NCBI GenBank assembly: GCA_020633725.1
Contig: JACKDC010000004.1
Location: forward strand, 62,001-126,000
Length of the DNA: 64,000 nucleotides
From: Candidatus Latescibacterota bacterium
GTDB lineage: Bacteria > Krumholzibacteriota > Krumholzibacteriia > JACNKJ01
Direction: 5' to 3'
Shown: one piece after another, positions 1-8,533 of the stretch
Layout of the letters: every line of letters starts with the position of its first letter
Numbering within the stretch: position 1 is the stretch's first letter
Program-made: the position numbers and the translations under genes
Notes under the pieces: model-generated
Told to the model about the DNA's origin: nothing
Databases searched by the model: none
Seen by the model: the letters and a program-made list of their open reading frames with translations, nothing else

Positions 1-1
1 G

Positions 2-919
2 GGGGACCCGACGCAGGTGATCCGGCCCGCGGACACGCCCGAGCTGGCGGCCTGCGTGGGTGACGACATCGTGACCAGCGACGGGACCACCCTGCTCGGC
101 GCCGACGACAAGGCCGGCGTGGCCGAGATCATGGAGGCGGTGGAGCGTCTGGTGGGCGATCCGTCGCTGCTGCACGGGGACATCGCCATCGGCTTCACGC
201 CCGACGAGGAGATCGGCCGCGGCGCGAACCGCTTCGACGTGGCGGGCTTCGGCGCGCGGATCGCCTACACCCTCGACGGTCAGGACCTGGGCCGCATCGA
301 GCGCGAGACCTTCAACGCGCACGCGGCGACCTTCCGGCTGAGCGGCTACAACGTGCATCCGGGCACGGCCAAGAACCGCATGGTGAACACGCTCTACGCG
401 GCCGCGGCGATCCTGGCGCGCCTGCCCGAGGACATGCGTCCCGAGACCACCGAGAAACGCGAGGGCTACCTGCACCCGCGCGCGATCCAGGGCGGGGTGG
501 ACGCCTGCACGCTGCACCTGCTCATCCGCGACTTCGACCTGGCGGGCTCGAAGGCGAAGATCCGTCTGCTGGAGGATATCCGCGACGCGGTGCGCCGCGA
601 CTTCCCGAAGACGCGCATCGAGCTTGAGGTCACCGAGAGCTATCTCAACATGGGCCCCAAGCTCGACGAGAACCCGCGCATCGTGGAGATCGCCATGGAG
701 GCCACGCGCGCGGCGGGCGTGGAGCCGCGGATCGACGTCATCCGCGGCGGGACGGACGGCGCGCGGCTCACCACCATGGGCATCCTCACGCCCAACGTCT
801 TCACCGGGGGCGCGAACTACCACAGCGTGCGTGAGTGGGCCTCGCTGCAGACCATGGAGAAGGCCACGCAGGTGATCCTCAAGATCGCCGAGGGCTGGGT
901 GGCCGAGGCCGCGCGCTAG
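2..919 (+). CDS. pepT: Peptidase T (tripeptidase), N-terminus outside window
   Basis: Zn-dependent M20 aminopeptidase that releases the N-terminal residue of tripeptides in the cytoplasm. The visible 305 residues carry the family block TSDGTTLLGADDKAG, which includes a metal-binding Asp, then PDEEIGRG with the catalytic and metal-binding Glu pair, the dimerisation-domain segment HPGTAKNRM, and GGTDGARLT near the end. PepT is normally about 410 residues, so roughly 100 N-terminal residues with the first metal His lie upstream of base 1. The reading frame is open to the window edge with no convincing internal start. It converges on the DUF937 gene 16 nt away, and a perfect palindrome covers its stop codon. 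Confidence 0.93.
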   Translation, partial: GDPTQVIRPADTPELAACVGDDIVTSDGTTLLGADDKAGVAEIMEAVERLVGDPSLLHGDIAIGFTPDEEIGRGANRFDVAGFGARIAYTLDGQDLGRIERETFNAHAATFRLSGYNVHPGTAKNRMVNTLYAAAAILARLPEDMRPETTEKREGYLHPRAIQGGVDACTLHLLIRDFDLAGSKAKIRLLEDIRDAVRRDFPKTRIELEVTESYLNMGPKLDENPRIVEIAMEATRAAGVEPRIDVIRGGTDGARLTTMGILTPNVFTGGANYHSVREWASLQTMEKATQVILKIAEGWVAEAAR

Positions 920-928
920 CGCGCGGCC
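907..928. terminator. Perfect 22-bp palindrome over the pepT stop codon
   Basis: Two arms, GGCCGCGCGCT and its exact complement, flank the pepT TAG between two convergent genes. There is no T-run on either strand, so intrinsic termination is uncertain. It could act as a bidirectional hairpin terminator or an mRNA 3' stabiliser. Confidence 0.35.
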
Positions 929-935
929 ATCGCCG

Positions 936-1523
936 CTACCTGCCGAAGAGCTTGCCCAGGGCCTTGATGCCGTCGCCCAGGTCGACGTCGCCGTCGCCGT
1001 CGGCGTCCAGCAGCTTGCCCAGCATGCCCATCTGCTGGGGCGCGCGGCGCTCGATGGCCTGGCGCTCGTTGCTCAGCATGCCCGCGAGCGCGCCGGCGTC
1101 GAGACCGCTCTCGCGCTTGGCCTTGCCCAGCGCGCCCATCACCATCGGCGCGAGCATGGCGAGGAGCTTGCCCGCGGAGTCGGTGTCGAGGCCGCTGGCG
1201 TGGGCGACGCCCGTCTCCACCGCCGGCTGCTTGCCGCCGAGGACGTGCTTCAGGATGCCCTGGCCCGGCGAGGTGTCGCCGCCGCCGAAGAAGCCGCCGA
1301 GGTTGTCGAGGATGCCGCCGTCGTGGTCGCGCTCCAGCGCGCCGCTCAGCGCCGAGGCGCCCTTGCCGTCCTGGGCGTTGCGGGCGAGAGCGCCGAGCAG
1401 CAGCGGCAGCGCGGCGCCGATGGCGCCCTGGGTCGTCTTCTCGTCGGCGCCGATCTGCTGGCTGAGGTTCTTGAGGGGGCTGCCGCCGAGCTGCCCCATG
1501 AGCGAGTCGAGAATGCCTGCCAT
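936..1523 (-). CDS. DUF937 / YidB-like protein
   Basis: 195-residue protein of the DUF937 (YidB-like) family, whose function is not established. The N-terminus (GILDSLMGQLGG) and the middle (IGAALPLLLGALARNA) match the family's low-complexity helical pattern. Gly/Ala-rich linkers follow, and the C-terminus carries an EF-hand-like loop (LDADGDGDVDLGDG) typical of this family. The start is the ATG at 1523, preceded by AAAGGA about 8 nt upstream; the frame is open further upstream but without family similarity. It is the last gene of a minus-strand run and converges on pepT. Confidence 0.8.
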   Translation of the reverse strand: MAGILDSLMGQLGGSPLKNLSQQIGADEKTTQGAIGAALPLLLGALARNAQDGKGASALSGALERDHDGGILDNLGGFFGGGDTSPGQGILKHVLGGKQPAVETGVAHASGLDTDSAGKLLAMLAPMVMGALGKAKRESGLDAGALAGMLSNERQAIERRAPQQMGMLGKLLDADGDGDVDLGDGIKALGKLFGR

Positions 1524-1650
1524 GACACTGTCCTTTCGTGGGGGTTCGTCTGCCGGAATGACACCGCGGCCGTCGGCCAGGTCACGCCGGGTCGCCCGAA
1601 TTGTCGCGAAACTGGGAGCCCAACTCACGCGAAAACGCCGGGCGCGAGGA

Positions 1651-2361
1651 TCAGACCCCGGCGCGGCGAAACACGACGATGTACTCGGTCCGGGCGAGGG
1701 ACAGCCGCCCCCCGGTCACGGCCTCCAGCGCGCGGTCCCCGAGGCGCGCGAGCGGATCCAGCGGGCCGAGCTTGCGGCGGATGCGCCGCTGGAAGGCGGC
1801 CTCGTAGTAGTCCTCGTAGGCGTGTTCGAGACCGCGTTGGCGGGCCCAGCGCCGCAGGGCGCGGGGTCTGATGGACATCCGCATGAAGGTCTTGAAGGGA
1901 CCCACGTCGTCCTTGCCCGCGTTCGGCCGTCCGCGGAACCTGCGGTAGACCCAGACGTGCAGCCCGTGCGGCGTGAACTTGGTGAAGAGGCCCTTCACCG
2001 ACGCGGCGTTGGGGATCTTGAGGACGAGCAGGCCCTCCGGCGCCAGCGCGTCGGCCAGGTTGTCGAGGGCGGCCGTCGGCCGGTCCAGGTGCTCGAGGAC
2101 GTCGATGCTGATGATCAGGTCGAAGCTGTCCGGCGCGAAGCGGTGGGCCATGAGGTCGCCCTCGATGGCCTCGTCGATGATGGTGTTCCGCTCGAGCTGC
2201 TTCGCGGAGATGTCGATGCCGACGATCTTGCCTTCGCCGCGCATGGCGGGCAGGTCGAACCAGCTTCCGCTGCCGCAGCCGGCCTCGAGCACGCGAAGGG
2301 CCGGGCGCGCGCCCAGCCGCTCCAGCACGAAGCGCTTCAGGGATGCTGCGGGATCGGGCAC
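1651..2361 (-). CDS. Class I SAM-dependent methyltransferase
   Basis: Methyltransferase of the Rossmann type, substrate unknown. Motif I is VLEAGCGSGSW, the acidic residue that binds the SAM ribose is in IVGIDIS, and the post-I region LIISIDVLEHLDRP is the usual 'DVLEH' signature. The basic C-terminal half (FRGRPNAGK and later) is unlike UbiE and gives no clue to the substrate. Two close starts compete: an ATG at 2367 sits directly on the GGAGG, while the GTG at 2361 lies 6 nt after it, so GTG is preferred. It lies between glnA and the DUF937 gene, with gaps above 100 nt on both sides. Confidence 0.78.
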   Translation of the reverse strand: MPDPAASLKRFVLERLGARPALRVLEAGCGSGSWFDLPAMRGEGKIVGIDISAKQLERNTIIDEAIEGDLMAHRFAPDSFDLIISIDVLEHLDRPTAALDNLADALAPEGLLVLKIPNAASVKGLFTKFTPHGLHVWVYRRFRGRPNAGKDDVGPFKTFMRMSIRPRALRRWARQRGLEHAYEDYYEAAFQRRIRRKLGPLDPLARLGDRALEAVTGGRLSLARTEYIVVFRRAGV

Positions 2362-2505
2362 GGCCATCCTCCGGAACTGGCGGGAGCGACGACCATAGCG
2401 AGTTCGTCTCCGCCGGGCAAGATCCCCGGGTGTCGCCGGTCGCGCAGACAAAACCGGCGGCCCCTCGTGGGACCGCCGGCGTGATCGAGGCCGTTGCTGC
2501 GGCGC

Positions 2506-3951
2506 CTAGAAGCTGTTCCAGAGCATCTGGTTCGTCACCTCGTGGTGGAACATGATCTCCGCGCGCTTGATCCGATTGCCCAGCTCGCGCGGGCAGCGGT
2601 GGGCGCTCATCTCCTTGAGCTCGCAGTACTTCATGTGGCTCGCGTCGCCCAGCACTTCCTTGGCCCAGGCGCTGCGGCGGAACGCGCCCATGGCGTCGTA
2701 GATGTTCCCCGGCAACGTGCGCTTGCGGATCCGCTTGGGCTTGGGCGCGTGGGGATCCGGCTGGGGACCCTCCATGCCCGTGCGCAGCAGCGTGTAGATC
2801 AGCATGTAGGGGTTCACGTCGGGGCCGACCGAGCGCACCTCGATGCGCTGCCCGCCGCGCGTGGCCAGCGGGATGCGGATCATGGCGCTGCGGTCGGTGG
2901 GGCTGGCGGCGATCTCGTTGGGCGCCTCGAAGTTGGGATCGAGACGGCGATACGCGTTCACGCTCGCGTTCAGGATCAGGCAGATGTCCTCGGCGTTGTG
3001 GAGGACCCTCTGCATGAAGTCGTGTCCGGTCCTGGACATGTTGAGCTTCGCGCCCTCTTCCCAGAACAGGTTGTCGCCCTTCCGCGCCAGCGAGATGTTC
3101 GTGTGCATGCCGCTGCCGTTGATGCCGGTGATGGGCTTCGGCAGGAAGCTCGCCGTCATGCCCATGCCCTGGGCCACCTGCCGGCAGAGCAGCTTGTAGA
3201 GCTGGATGCGGTCGGCGGCGATGAGAGCCGGCGCGTACTTGAAGTTCATCTCGAACTGCGACGGACCCACCTCGGGGTGGTCCTTCTCGTTCTCGAAGCC
3301 CATGGCGCGCTGCACTTCGGCGGCGGTGTCGATGAACTGGCGCAGCGGATCCTGCGGCAGGCTGTGGAAGTAGCCGCCCGTGGAGATGAGATCGAACTCG
3401 CCGTGCTCGTAGTAGGCGCGCTCGGCGTCGCGGTTCTTGAAGAGGAAGCCCTCGATCTCGGCCGACACGTTGGCCACCGTGCCGTCCTTCCAGTAGAGCT
3501 CCTGGGTGAGCTGCAGCAGGCGGCCGCGGAAGTCCGCCTCGTAGGGCTGGCCGTCCTTGCCGAGGACGTGTCCGAAGACCAGCACCTTGCCGGGGCCGAA
3601 GACGTCCGCCGGCATCCAGTAGAAGGCGCGCCAGTCGATGCCCAGGCGCAGGTCGCTCTCGGCGATCTTGGTGAAGCCCCGGATCGAGCTGCCGTCGAAG
3701 GTGAGCTGGTCGGCCTTCAGCAGGAACTTCTTGTCGTAGTCCAGCATGTGGAGCCGGCCCTCGAGATCGGTGAAGGCGACGGTGACGGCCTTGATCCGCT
3801 TCTCGCCCTCGAGGTAGCGGCGCCGCTCGGCCTCGACCTCCTCCATCGGCGCCCAGCTCTCCTGGTGGGCCTTGGAGGCGAGGTTCAGCTCTTCGAGCTG
3901 GTCGTAGGGGATCTCGAGGAACTCGCGCAGATGGGGCTTCGTGCTTTCCAT
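2506..3951 (-). CDS. glnA: Glutamine synthetase
   Basis: ATP-dependent amidation of glutamate by ammonia, the main ammonium-assimilation step in the cytoplasm. The 481 residues include the beta-grasp motif FDGSSIRGF, the metal/ATP region INGSGMHTNIS, the glutamate-binding loop NAYRRLDPNFEAPNE, and GGQRIEVRSVGPDVNPYM. It is close to GS-I length, but several signatures deviate: HTN replaces the usual HCH in the ATP loop, and the adenylylation-site region reads NIYDAMGAF, so control by GlnE-type adenylylation is doubtful. Start at ATG 3951; the ORF is open upstream without similarity. A 241-nt upstream gap should hold its promoter. No other nitrogen-regulation gene is adjacent. Confidence 0.92.
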   Translation of the reverse strand: MESTKPHLREFLEIPYDQLEELNLASKAHQESWAPMEEVEAERRRYLEGEKRIKAVTVAFTDLEGRLHMLDYDKKFLLKADQLTFDGSSIRGFTKIAESDLRLGIDWRAFYWMPADVFGPGKVLVFGHVLGKDGQPYEADFRGRLLQLTQELYWKDGTVANVSAEIEGFLFKNRDAERAYYEHGEFDLISTGGYFHSLPQDPLRQFIDTAAEVQRAMGFENEKDHPEVGPSQFEMNFKYAPALIAADRIQLYKLLCRQVAQGMGMTASFLPKPITGINGSGMHTNISLARKGDNLFWEEGAKLNMSRTGHDFMQRVLHNAEDICLILNASVNAYRRLDPNFEAPNEIAASPTDRSAMIRIPLATRGGQRIEVRSVGPDVNPYMLIYTLLRTGMEGPQPDPHAPKPKRIRKRTLPGNIYDAMGAFRRSAWAKEVLGDASHMKYCELKEMSAHRCPRELGNRIKRAEIMFHHEVTNQMLWNSF

Positions 3952-4192
3952 GCCTTGCTCTCTTGTTTTGGGGGCCGGGAGACGGGTCGCGTGGTCGTCG
4001 TCAGGCCAGGAGTCTAGCACCTAGCCATCGACGTGTTAAGCTAAAAAAGCTCCAATCTGTGTCAGTGGCCACCCTTTTGGGTGACGCGTTGCAGATTTCC
4101 ACGCCGTCTAGCGTTATGCACTACAAGAGTAAGCGTTCCTGGAAATTGTAGGCCATCCTCGGGAGCGCGGGCGGGTGCCCGTTCGGAGCAGC

Positions 4193-5041
4193 TTACGGAG
4201 TGGGCGGCGGCGCGAGTCCCGGGGGCTGGCAGCGGGGACAGAAGTGGCTGCCGCGACCGGCGATCTGGGTCTTGACCAGTGGCGTTCCGCACGCCCGGCA
4301 GGGCTCGCCGGTCCGCCCGTAGACCCGGAGCTTGCGGCGGAAGTTGCCGGGGCGTCCGTCGAAGTCGACGAAGTCGAGGAAGGTGGTGCCGCCGTGGCGA
4401 ATGCCCAGGCGCAGCACGCGGCGGCAGGCGTCGAAGAGGCGGCGGCGGGCGGTGGCGTCGAGGGCGCCGGCCGGCGTGGCGGGGTGGATCCCCGCGCGGA
4501 AGAGCGCCTCGTCGGCGTAGATGTTCCCCAGCCCCGCCGCCACGCCCTGGTCCAGGAGCAGGCCCTTGATCGGCGCGCGGCGGCCGTCGAGGCGGGGAGC
4601 CCATTCGCGGAAGCGCAGCGCCAGCCAGTCCGGGCCCACGTGGGGGATGGCCTTCCGGCCCGGCAGGCCGTCCAGCAGGTCGAAGCCGCCGAACTTGCGG
4701 ATGTCCCGGTAGTAGACGCGCCGTCCGTCGAAGTCGAAGCGCAGGCGCAGGTGCTTGTCGGGACGGTAGGCGGGATCCGTGAAGAGCTGCCCGGTCATGC
4801 GCAGGTGCAGCATGAGCTGCCGCCGCGGCGGGCCGGCGGGGGCGTCCCCGAAGGTCAGGAAGAGGTACTTGCCGTGGCGATCCACGGCGAGCAGCGTGAG
4901 GCCGACGAGGGCGCGTCGAGCCGTGGCGGGCGAGGGGCGGAGGCTGCCGGCCCAGCGGGCCTGGATGGCCTCCAGGCGACGTCCCAGCAGACCCTCGCGC
5001 AGGCTGCGGGCGACGGACTCGACCTCGGGCAGTTCGGGCAC
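4193..5041 (-). CDS. fpg: Formamidopyrimidine-DNA glycosylase
   Basis: Bifunctional glycosylase/AP lyase that removes oxidised purines such as 8-oxoguanine and FapyG. The GTG at 5041 gives (M)PELPEVE, leaving the catalytic Pro at position 2 after Met removal, followed by the catalytic Glu. Other family marks are the essential Lys in DRHGKYLF, LMLHLRMTGQL, DIRKFGG, the helix-two-turn-helix GLGNIYADEALF, and a C-terminal zinc finger C-x2-C-x16-C-x2-C (CRACG to CPRC). The 282 residues match a full-length enzyme. It starts 5 nt after the arcA stop without a strong Shine-Dalgarno, so it is probably translationally coupled to arcA. The long open frame upstream of the GTG is a shadow of arcA. Confidence 0.93.
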   Translation of the reverse strand: MPELPEVESVARSLREGLLGRRLEAIQARWAGSLRPSPATARRALVGLTLLAVDRHGKYLFLTFGDAPAGPPRRQLMLHLRMTGQLFTDPAYRPDKHLRLRFDFDGRRVYYRDIRKFGGFDLLDGLPGRKAIPHVGPDWLALRFREWAPRLDGRRAPIKGLLLDQGVAAGLGNIYADEALFRAGIHPATPAGALDATARRRLFDACRRVLRLGIRHGGTTFLDFVDFDGRPGNFRRKLRVYGRTGEPCRACGTPLVKTQIAGRGSHFCPRCQPPGLAPPPTP

Positions 5042-5046
5042 GGCGT

Positions 5047-6306
5047 CTAGCCCAGCGGCGCGCGACGCAGGGGCAAGGTCATGCAGCGGCAGCCGCCGCC
5101 ACCCCGGGCCAGCTCCGCCCCGCCGATGGTGACCACCGCCCGCCCCGCCTCCGGCAGCGCGGCCCGCCCGGCGAGCAGCTCGGCCGCCTCGATGACGGCG
5201 AAGCCGTGGCGATCCAGCTCCTCCACCGTGCGCTGGTTGCGCCCGTACATGAGCACCTGCCCCGGCGCCACGGCGAAAGCGTTGGCGCCGGAGTGCCACT
5301 GCTCGCGCTCCTGCACCCAGGCGTCGCCCGCGCCGCCGCAGAGCACGGGCTCGAGGTCGAGCCCCAGCCGCCGCAGCGTGTCCAGCAGGTTCGTCTCGCG
5401 GCGGATGCCCGTCACGCGCCCGCCCTCGATCCGCATGTGGACCGTCTGCAGCGGGTTCGGCCGCAGCAGGACCGGCTCGTAGACGAGGCAGGCATCCCGG
5501 TCCAGCAGCGTGAAGACCATGTCCAGGTGGATGAACGACTCGGGCTCACGCGGCAGCTCCTGGATGACGAGATCCCAGCGCTCGTGGCGGTCGTGGCAGG
5601 CCGACACGATGCAGTCCACCGCCTGCGGACTCGTGCGCGCGCCGAGGCCGACGATGAGCAGGTCCTCGCGCGCGACGAGGAGATCGCCGCCCTCCACGCT
5701 CACGTCGCCGCTGCGGTCCAGGCCCAGCGGCAGCTCCACCACGGGCGCACGGAAGCGGGGATGGTGACGCATCACCGTGGCCACGAGCAGCGCCTCGCGC
5801 TCGCGCACGGCGTTGGCCATGCGCGCGGAGACGAAGCGCTCGCCAAGGGCGGCGCCGGTGTCGCGCATGAAGAAGAGGTTGTGCAGCGGCTGCAGGGCGT
5901 AGCGCTCGTCGGTGAGGAAGCGCGTGAGCGTGTCCTGCGGCAGGACGACGCCCTCGATGAGCTGTCGCGCCAGCTCGGCCGGCTCGAGCGCCGCGAGGGC
6001 GGGGCGCAGGGTCGATTGCCCCTCGTTGCGGCAGATCGTCTCCACCAGGCCCTCGCTGACATTTGGGTCGGCGAGCACCTCGGCGAGCAGATCGCGGAGC
6101 TGGAAGCACTGCGCCACGCGCTCGAGCACGCCGCGCATCTCCGCGTAGTCGCGCAGCGCCGCGCGCCGGCTCAGGATGTCGCTGTACAGCGCCCGCGCTG
6201 CGTGGCGCGGCGCCATGTTCTCGATCTCGGGGCCGGGCTCGTGGAGGAGCACCGCCTCCAGGCGGCCCACCTCCGAGCGCAGGTCGAGGGCCAGGGGGGC
6301 GTCCAT
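5047..6306 (-). CDS. arcA: Arginine deiminase
   Basis: Hydrolyses L-arginine to citrulline and ammonia. The 419 residues show all catalytic elements of the guanidino-group-modifying fold: Asp in LFFMRDTG, Glu in VEGGDLLV, His in ESFIHLDMVFT, and the nucleophilic Cys408 in GGGCRCMTLPL close to the C-terminus. No ornithine transcarbamylase, carbamate kinase or arginine/ornithine antiporter is near, so a complete ADI energy pathway is not encoded here. Start ATG 6306. It is followed after 5 nt by fpg and preceded by the LVIVD protein (67 nt), probably one transcript. Confidence 0.93.
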   Translation of the reverse strand: MDAPLALDLRSEVGRLEAVLLHEPGPEIENMAPRHAARALYSDILSRRAALRDYAEMRGVLERVAQCFQLRDLLAEVLADPNVSEGLVETICRNEGQSTLRPALAALEPAELARQLIEGVVLPQDTLTRFLTDERYALQPLHNLFFMRDTGAALGERFVSARMANAVREREALLVATVMRHHPRFRAPVVELPLGLDRSGDVSVEGGDLLVAREDLLIVGLGARTSPQAVDCIVSACHDRHERWDLVIQELPREPESFIHLDMVFTLLDRDACLVYEPVLLRPNPLQTVHMRIEGGRVTGIRRETNLLDTLRRLGLDLEPVLCGGAGDAWVQEREQWHSGANAFAVAPGQVLMYGRNQRTVEELDRHGFAVIEAAELLAGRAALPEAGRAVVTIGGAELARGGGGCRCMTLPLRRAPLG

Positions 6307-6373
6307 GGCGTGTCCTTGGGCTGGGGGTCGCCCGAAGCTACGCCAGACGAGGGCGCATCACAAGCCGCGAGCG

Positions 6374-8497
6374 CTACTTGAGGAGCACCAGCTTGCTCGT
6401 GGCGTCGAGACCGGCGCCGCCGACCTGCGCGAAGTAGACGCCGCTGGGCAGGGCGTGGCCCGAGTCGTCGCGGCCGTCCCAGACGACGCGCTGCTCGCCG
6501 GCCTCCCGCCAGCCCGTGGCGAGCCGCCGCAGGCGGCGGCCGGCCAGGTCGTAGACGGCCACGTCCACCGCGCCGGCGGCGGGCAGCGCGAAGCGCAGCG
6601 TGGTGCTGGGGTTGAAGGGGTTGGGCTGGGCCGTGAGCGGAGCGACGGGCGCCGGCGGCGCCTCCACGGCGGTGAGATCGCCGCAGTCGAGCGCTGCCGT
6701 GGCGAAGAGGTTCACGCCCACCGCGACCAGGCCCTCGTCATCCAGCAGCGCGACGCTGCGCATGTCGCCATCGCGCACCCGGCCCAGAGAGATGCCCGCC
6801 AGGGGATTGCTCACGTCGTAGACCTCGATGCCCTCGGGGCAGCTCACGTAGGCGTGCGCGCCGTGGACGGCCAGGTCGGTGGCGGTGACGTCGCCGAAGG
6901 TAGCCTTGTAGTCGGGATAGCCCTGCCCCGTCAGGTGGAAGGCGCGAATCCCCGCGGCGCCGTCGGCGATGTAGAGCGTCCCGGTCCCGAGGGCCATGCG
7001 CTCGCCGCAGTAGGCGGGGACGGTCCACAGCTCCACCGGCGTCTCCGGCGCGGAGATGTCGAAGACCTTCAGCTCGCAGCCGCTGGTGAGCAGGTAGACG
7101 AGATTGCCGTTGATGAGCACGTCCACCACGTCGAGGTCCTCGACCACGCTCAGGGGTTGCGGCGTGGCGGGAAGGACGACGGACAGCACGACCATGGACG
7201 CCGTCGTACCGATCACGAGCCGCTGCGCCGCGCGGTCCAGGGCCATCGAGGTGGTGTACCCGGCATGTCCAAGGACCGAGGTCACCACCGGGTTCTCCGG
7301 GTCGCTCACGTCGAACGTTCGCAGCAGCGTCTGGTCGATGTAGACGTGACCGTCCCCCACGGCGACGGCCTCGATCGTGAGACCGATCTCCGGCAGCTCG
7401 CGCACGTTCCGCGGATCGCTGACGTCGAACAGCACGGCCGGGTGCCCGGGATTCGCAGCCACGGCGATGCCCGCGTGTGCATCCACGTCCGCAGGGCCCG
7501 CGAAGAGGAGATCCACCTGGTCCAGCCAGTTGGGCGGGGTCGCGCCGGCGAGGTCGATGCAGCTGAGGGCCTGGCTTCCGGACGTGGAGCCGACATAGGC
7601 GCGGGGGCCGCTCGCGACCACGCCGGTGACCGCGCCGACCACGGTCAGGTAGTAGTCCAGACTCGGCGCGGCGGGATCGCTCAGATCGAGGCGCTCGTAG
7701 CCGCCGTTGTAGGCCACGTAGCCCAGCGCGCCGTCGCGATCGAGACGAGCGCCCAGCTCCGGCAGCTCCAGCGCGGCCAGTTCCACCGGCGCCGCGGGCT
7801 GCGTGATGTCCAGCGCGCGCACGCCCGGGTTCACCAGGACCAGGGCCACGTCTCCGGCCAGCGCGACGTCCTTGAGCACGTTGGGGTAGGAGTAGGTGAC
7901 GCCGCCGACAATGCTGGGCGCGCCGGGGTCGCTCGCGTCCACGATCCGCAGGTCGCCGCCCTCGCGGAGGAGAACCCGGGCGCCGTCCGCCGCGACCTGG
8001 GTGCAGTTGCTGCCGGGCGTGGGCATCAGCGCCAGCGAGCTGAGGGAGCCATCGGTCTCGAGGCGAAGGATGTGCAGGCCGTTCGCGCCGGCGGCCACGT
8101 AGAGGAGGTCGCCCACCACGGCCAGATCGAGCGCGGAGCCCGGCTCGCTGTCGAGGAGCACGGGCGCCGACGGCGTCGAGACGTCGATCACGTCCACCGA
8201 GTTGTAATCCGCCACCACCGCGCGAGTCCCCACGAGCGCGACGGCCATGCCGTTGCCGCTGAGCGTCAGGGAGCTCAGGACGCTGGGGGCGTCGTCCGCC
8301 ACGGAGAGGACGCGCAGCGCGTCGTTGTTGACGGTGTAGACCACCCCCGGCGCCGCGCAGAGCGCCAGCACGCCGCCGGCGGCGCCCTGGGTCCAGAGCA
8401 CGTCGATGGCGCCGGCGTAGTCGTCACAGTCCCTGGCGCCGGCCGTCGCCGCGAAGCCCACGAGAATCCCAACCATCAGCAACCGCACTCCGTTCAT
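6374..8497 (-). CDS. Secreted LVIVD-repeat beta-propeller protein with FlgD/T9SS-like tail
   Basis: 707-residue exported protein of unknown role. It starts at ATG 8497 with GGGGAGG 5 nt upstream and has a signal peptide (MNGVRLLMVGILVGFAATAGA). The body is built of about 40-residue repeats of the type 'LRVLSVADPAAPSVLSSL' (for example VDVIDVSTPSAPVLLDSE, VEVYDVSNPLAGIS), the LVIVD pattern that predicts a beta-propeller. The last 85 residues form an Ig-like tail with PNPFNPSTTLRFALP, YDLAGRRLR, SGVYFAQV and a basic end (KLVLLK). That tail resembles FlgD-type or T9SS type A sorting domains. It lies directly downstream of the subtilase, which has the same tail. Confidence 0.85.
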   Translation of the reverse strand: MNGVRLLMVGILVGFAATAGARDCDDYAGAIDVLWTQGAAGGVLALCAAPGVVYTVNNDALRVLSVADDAPSVLSSLTLSGNGMAVALVGTRAVVADYNSVDVIDVSTPSAPVLLDSEPGSALDLAVVGDLLYVAAGANGLHILRLETDGSLSSLALMPTPGSNCTQVAADGARVLLREGGDLRIVDASDPGAPSIVGGVTYSYPNVLKDVALAGDVALVLVNPGVRALDITQPAAPVELAALELPELGARLDRDGALGYVAYNGGYERLDLSDPAAPSLDYYLTVVGAVTGVVASGPRAYVGSTSGSQALSCIDLAGATPPNWLDQVDLLFAGPADVDAHAGIAVAANPGHPAVLFDVSDPRNVRELPEIGLTIEAVAVGDGHVYIDQTLLRTFDVSDPENPVVTSVLGHAGYTTSMALDRAAQRLVIGTTASMVVLSVVLPATPQPLSVVEDLDVVDVLINGNLVYLLTSGCELKVFDISAPETPVELWTVPAYCGERMALGTGTLYIADGAAGIRAFHLTGQGYPDYKATFGDVTATDLAVHGAHAYVSCPEGIEVYDVSNPLAGISLGRVRDGDMRSVALLDDEGLVAVGVNLFATAALDCGDLTAVEAPPAPVAPLTAQPNPFNPSTTLRFALPAAGAVDVAVYDLAGRRLRRLATGWREAGEQRVVWDGRDDSGHALPSGVYFAQVGGAGLDATSKLVLLK

Positions 8498-8533
8498 GTC
8501 CGCCTCCCCAGGCTTCACGTTTGCAAGCTCGTT

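Noticed and set aside
2494..4017. Plus-strand frame of about 500 codons over glnA
   Set aside because: Antisense to a complete glutamine synthetase with all motifs; the translation is Val/Ala/His-rich and unrelated to any family.
4069..4084. CACCC-TTTT-GGGTG hairpin in the glnA upstream region
   Set aside because: A 5-bp stem with no T-run or conserved partner is expected by chance.
3952..4192. Sigma-54 promoter for glnA
   Set aside because: TGGAAATCTGC on the minus strand has the wrong spacing between GG and GC; no acceptable -24/-12 pair was found.
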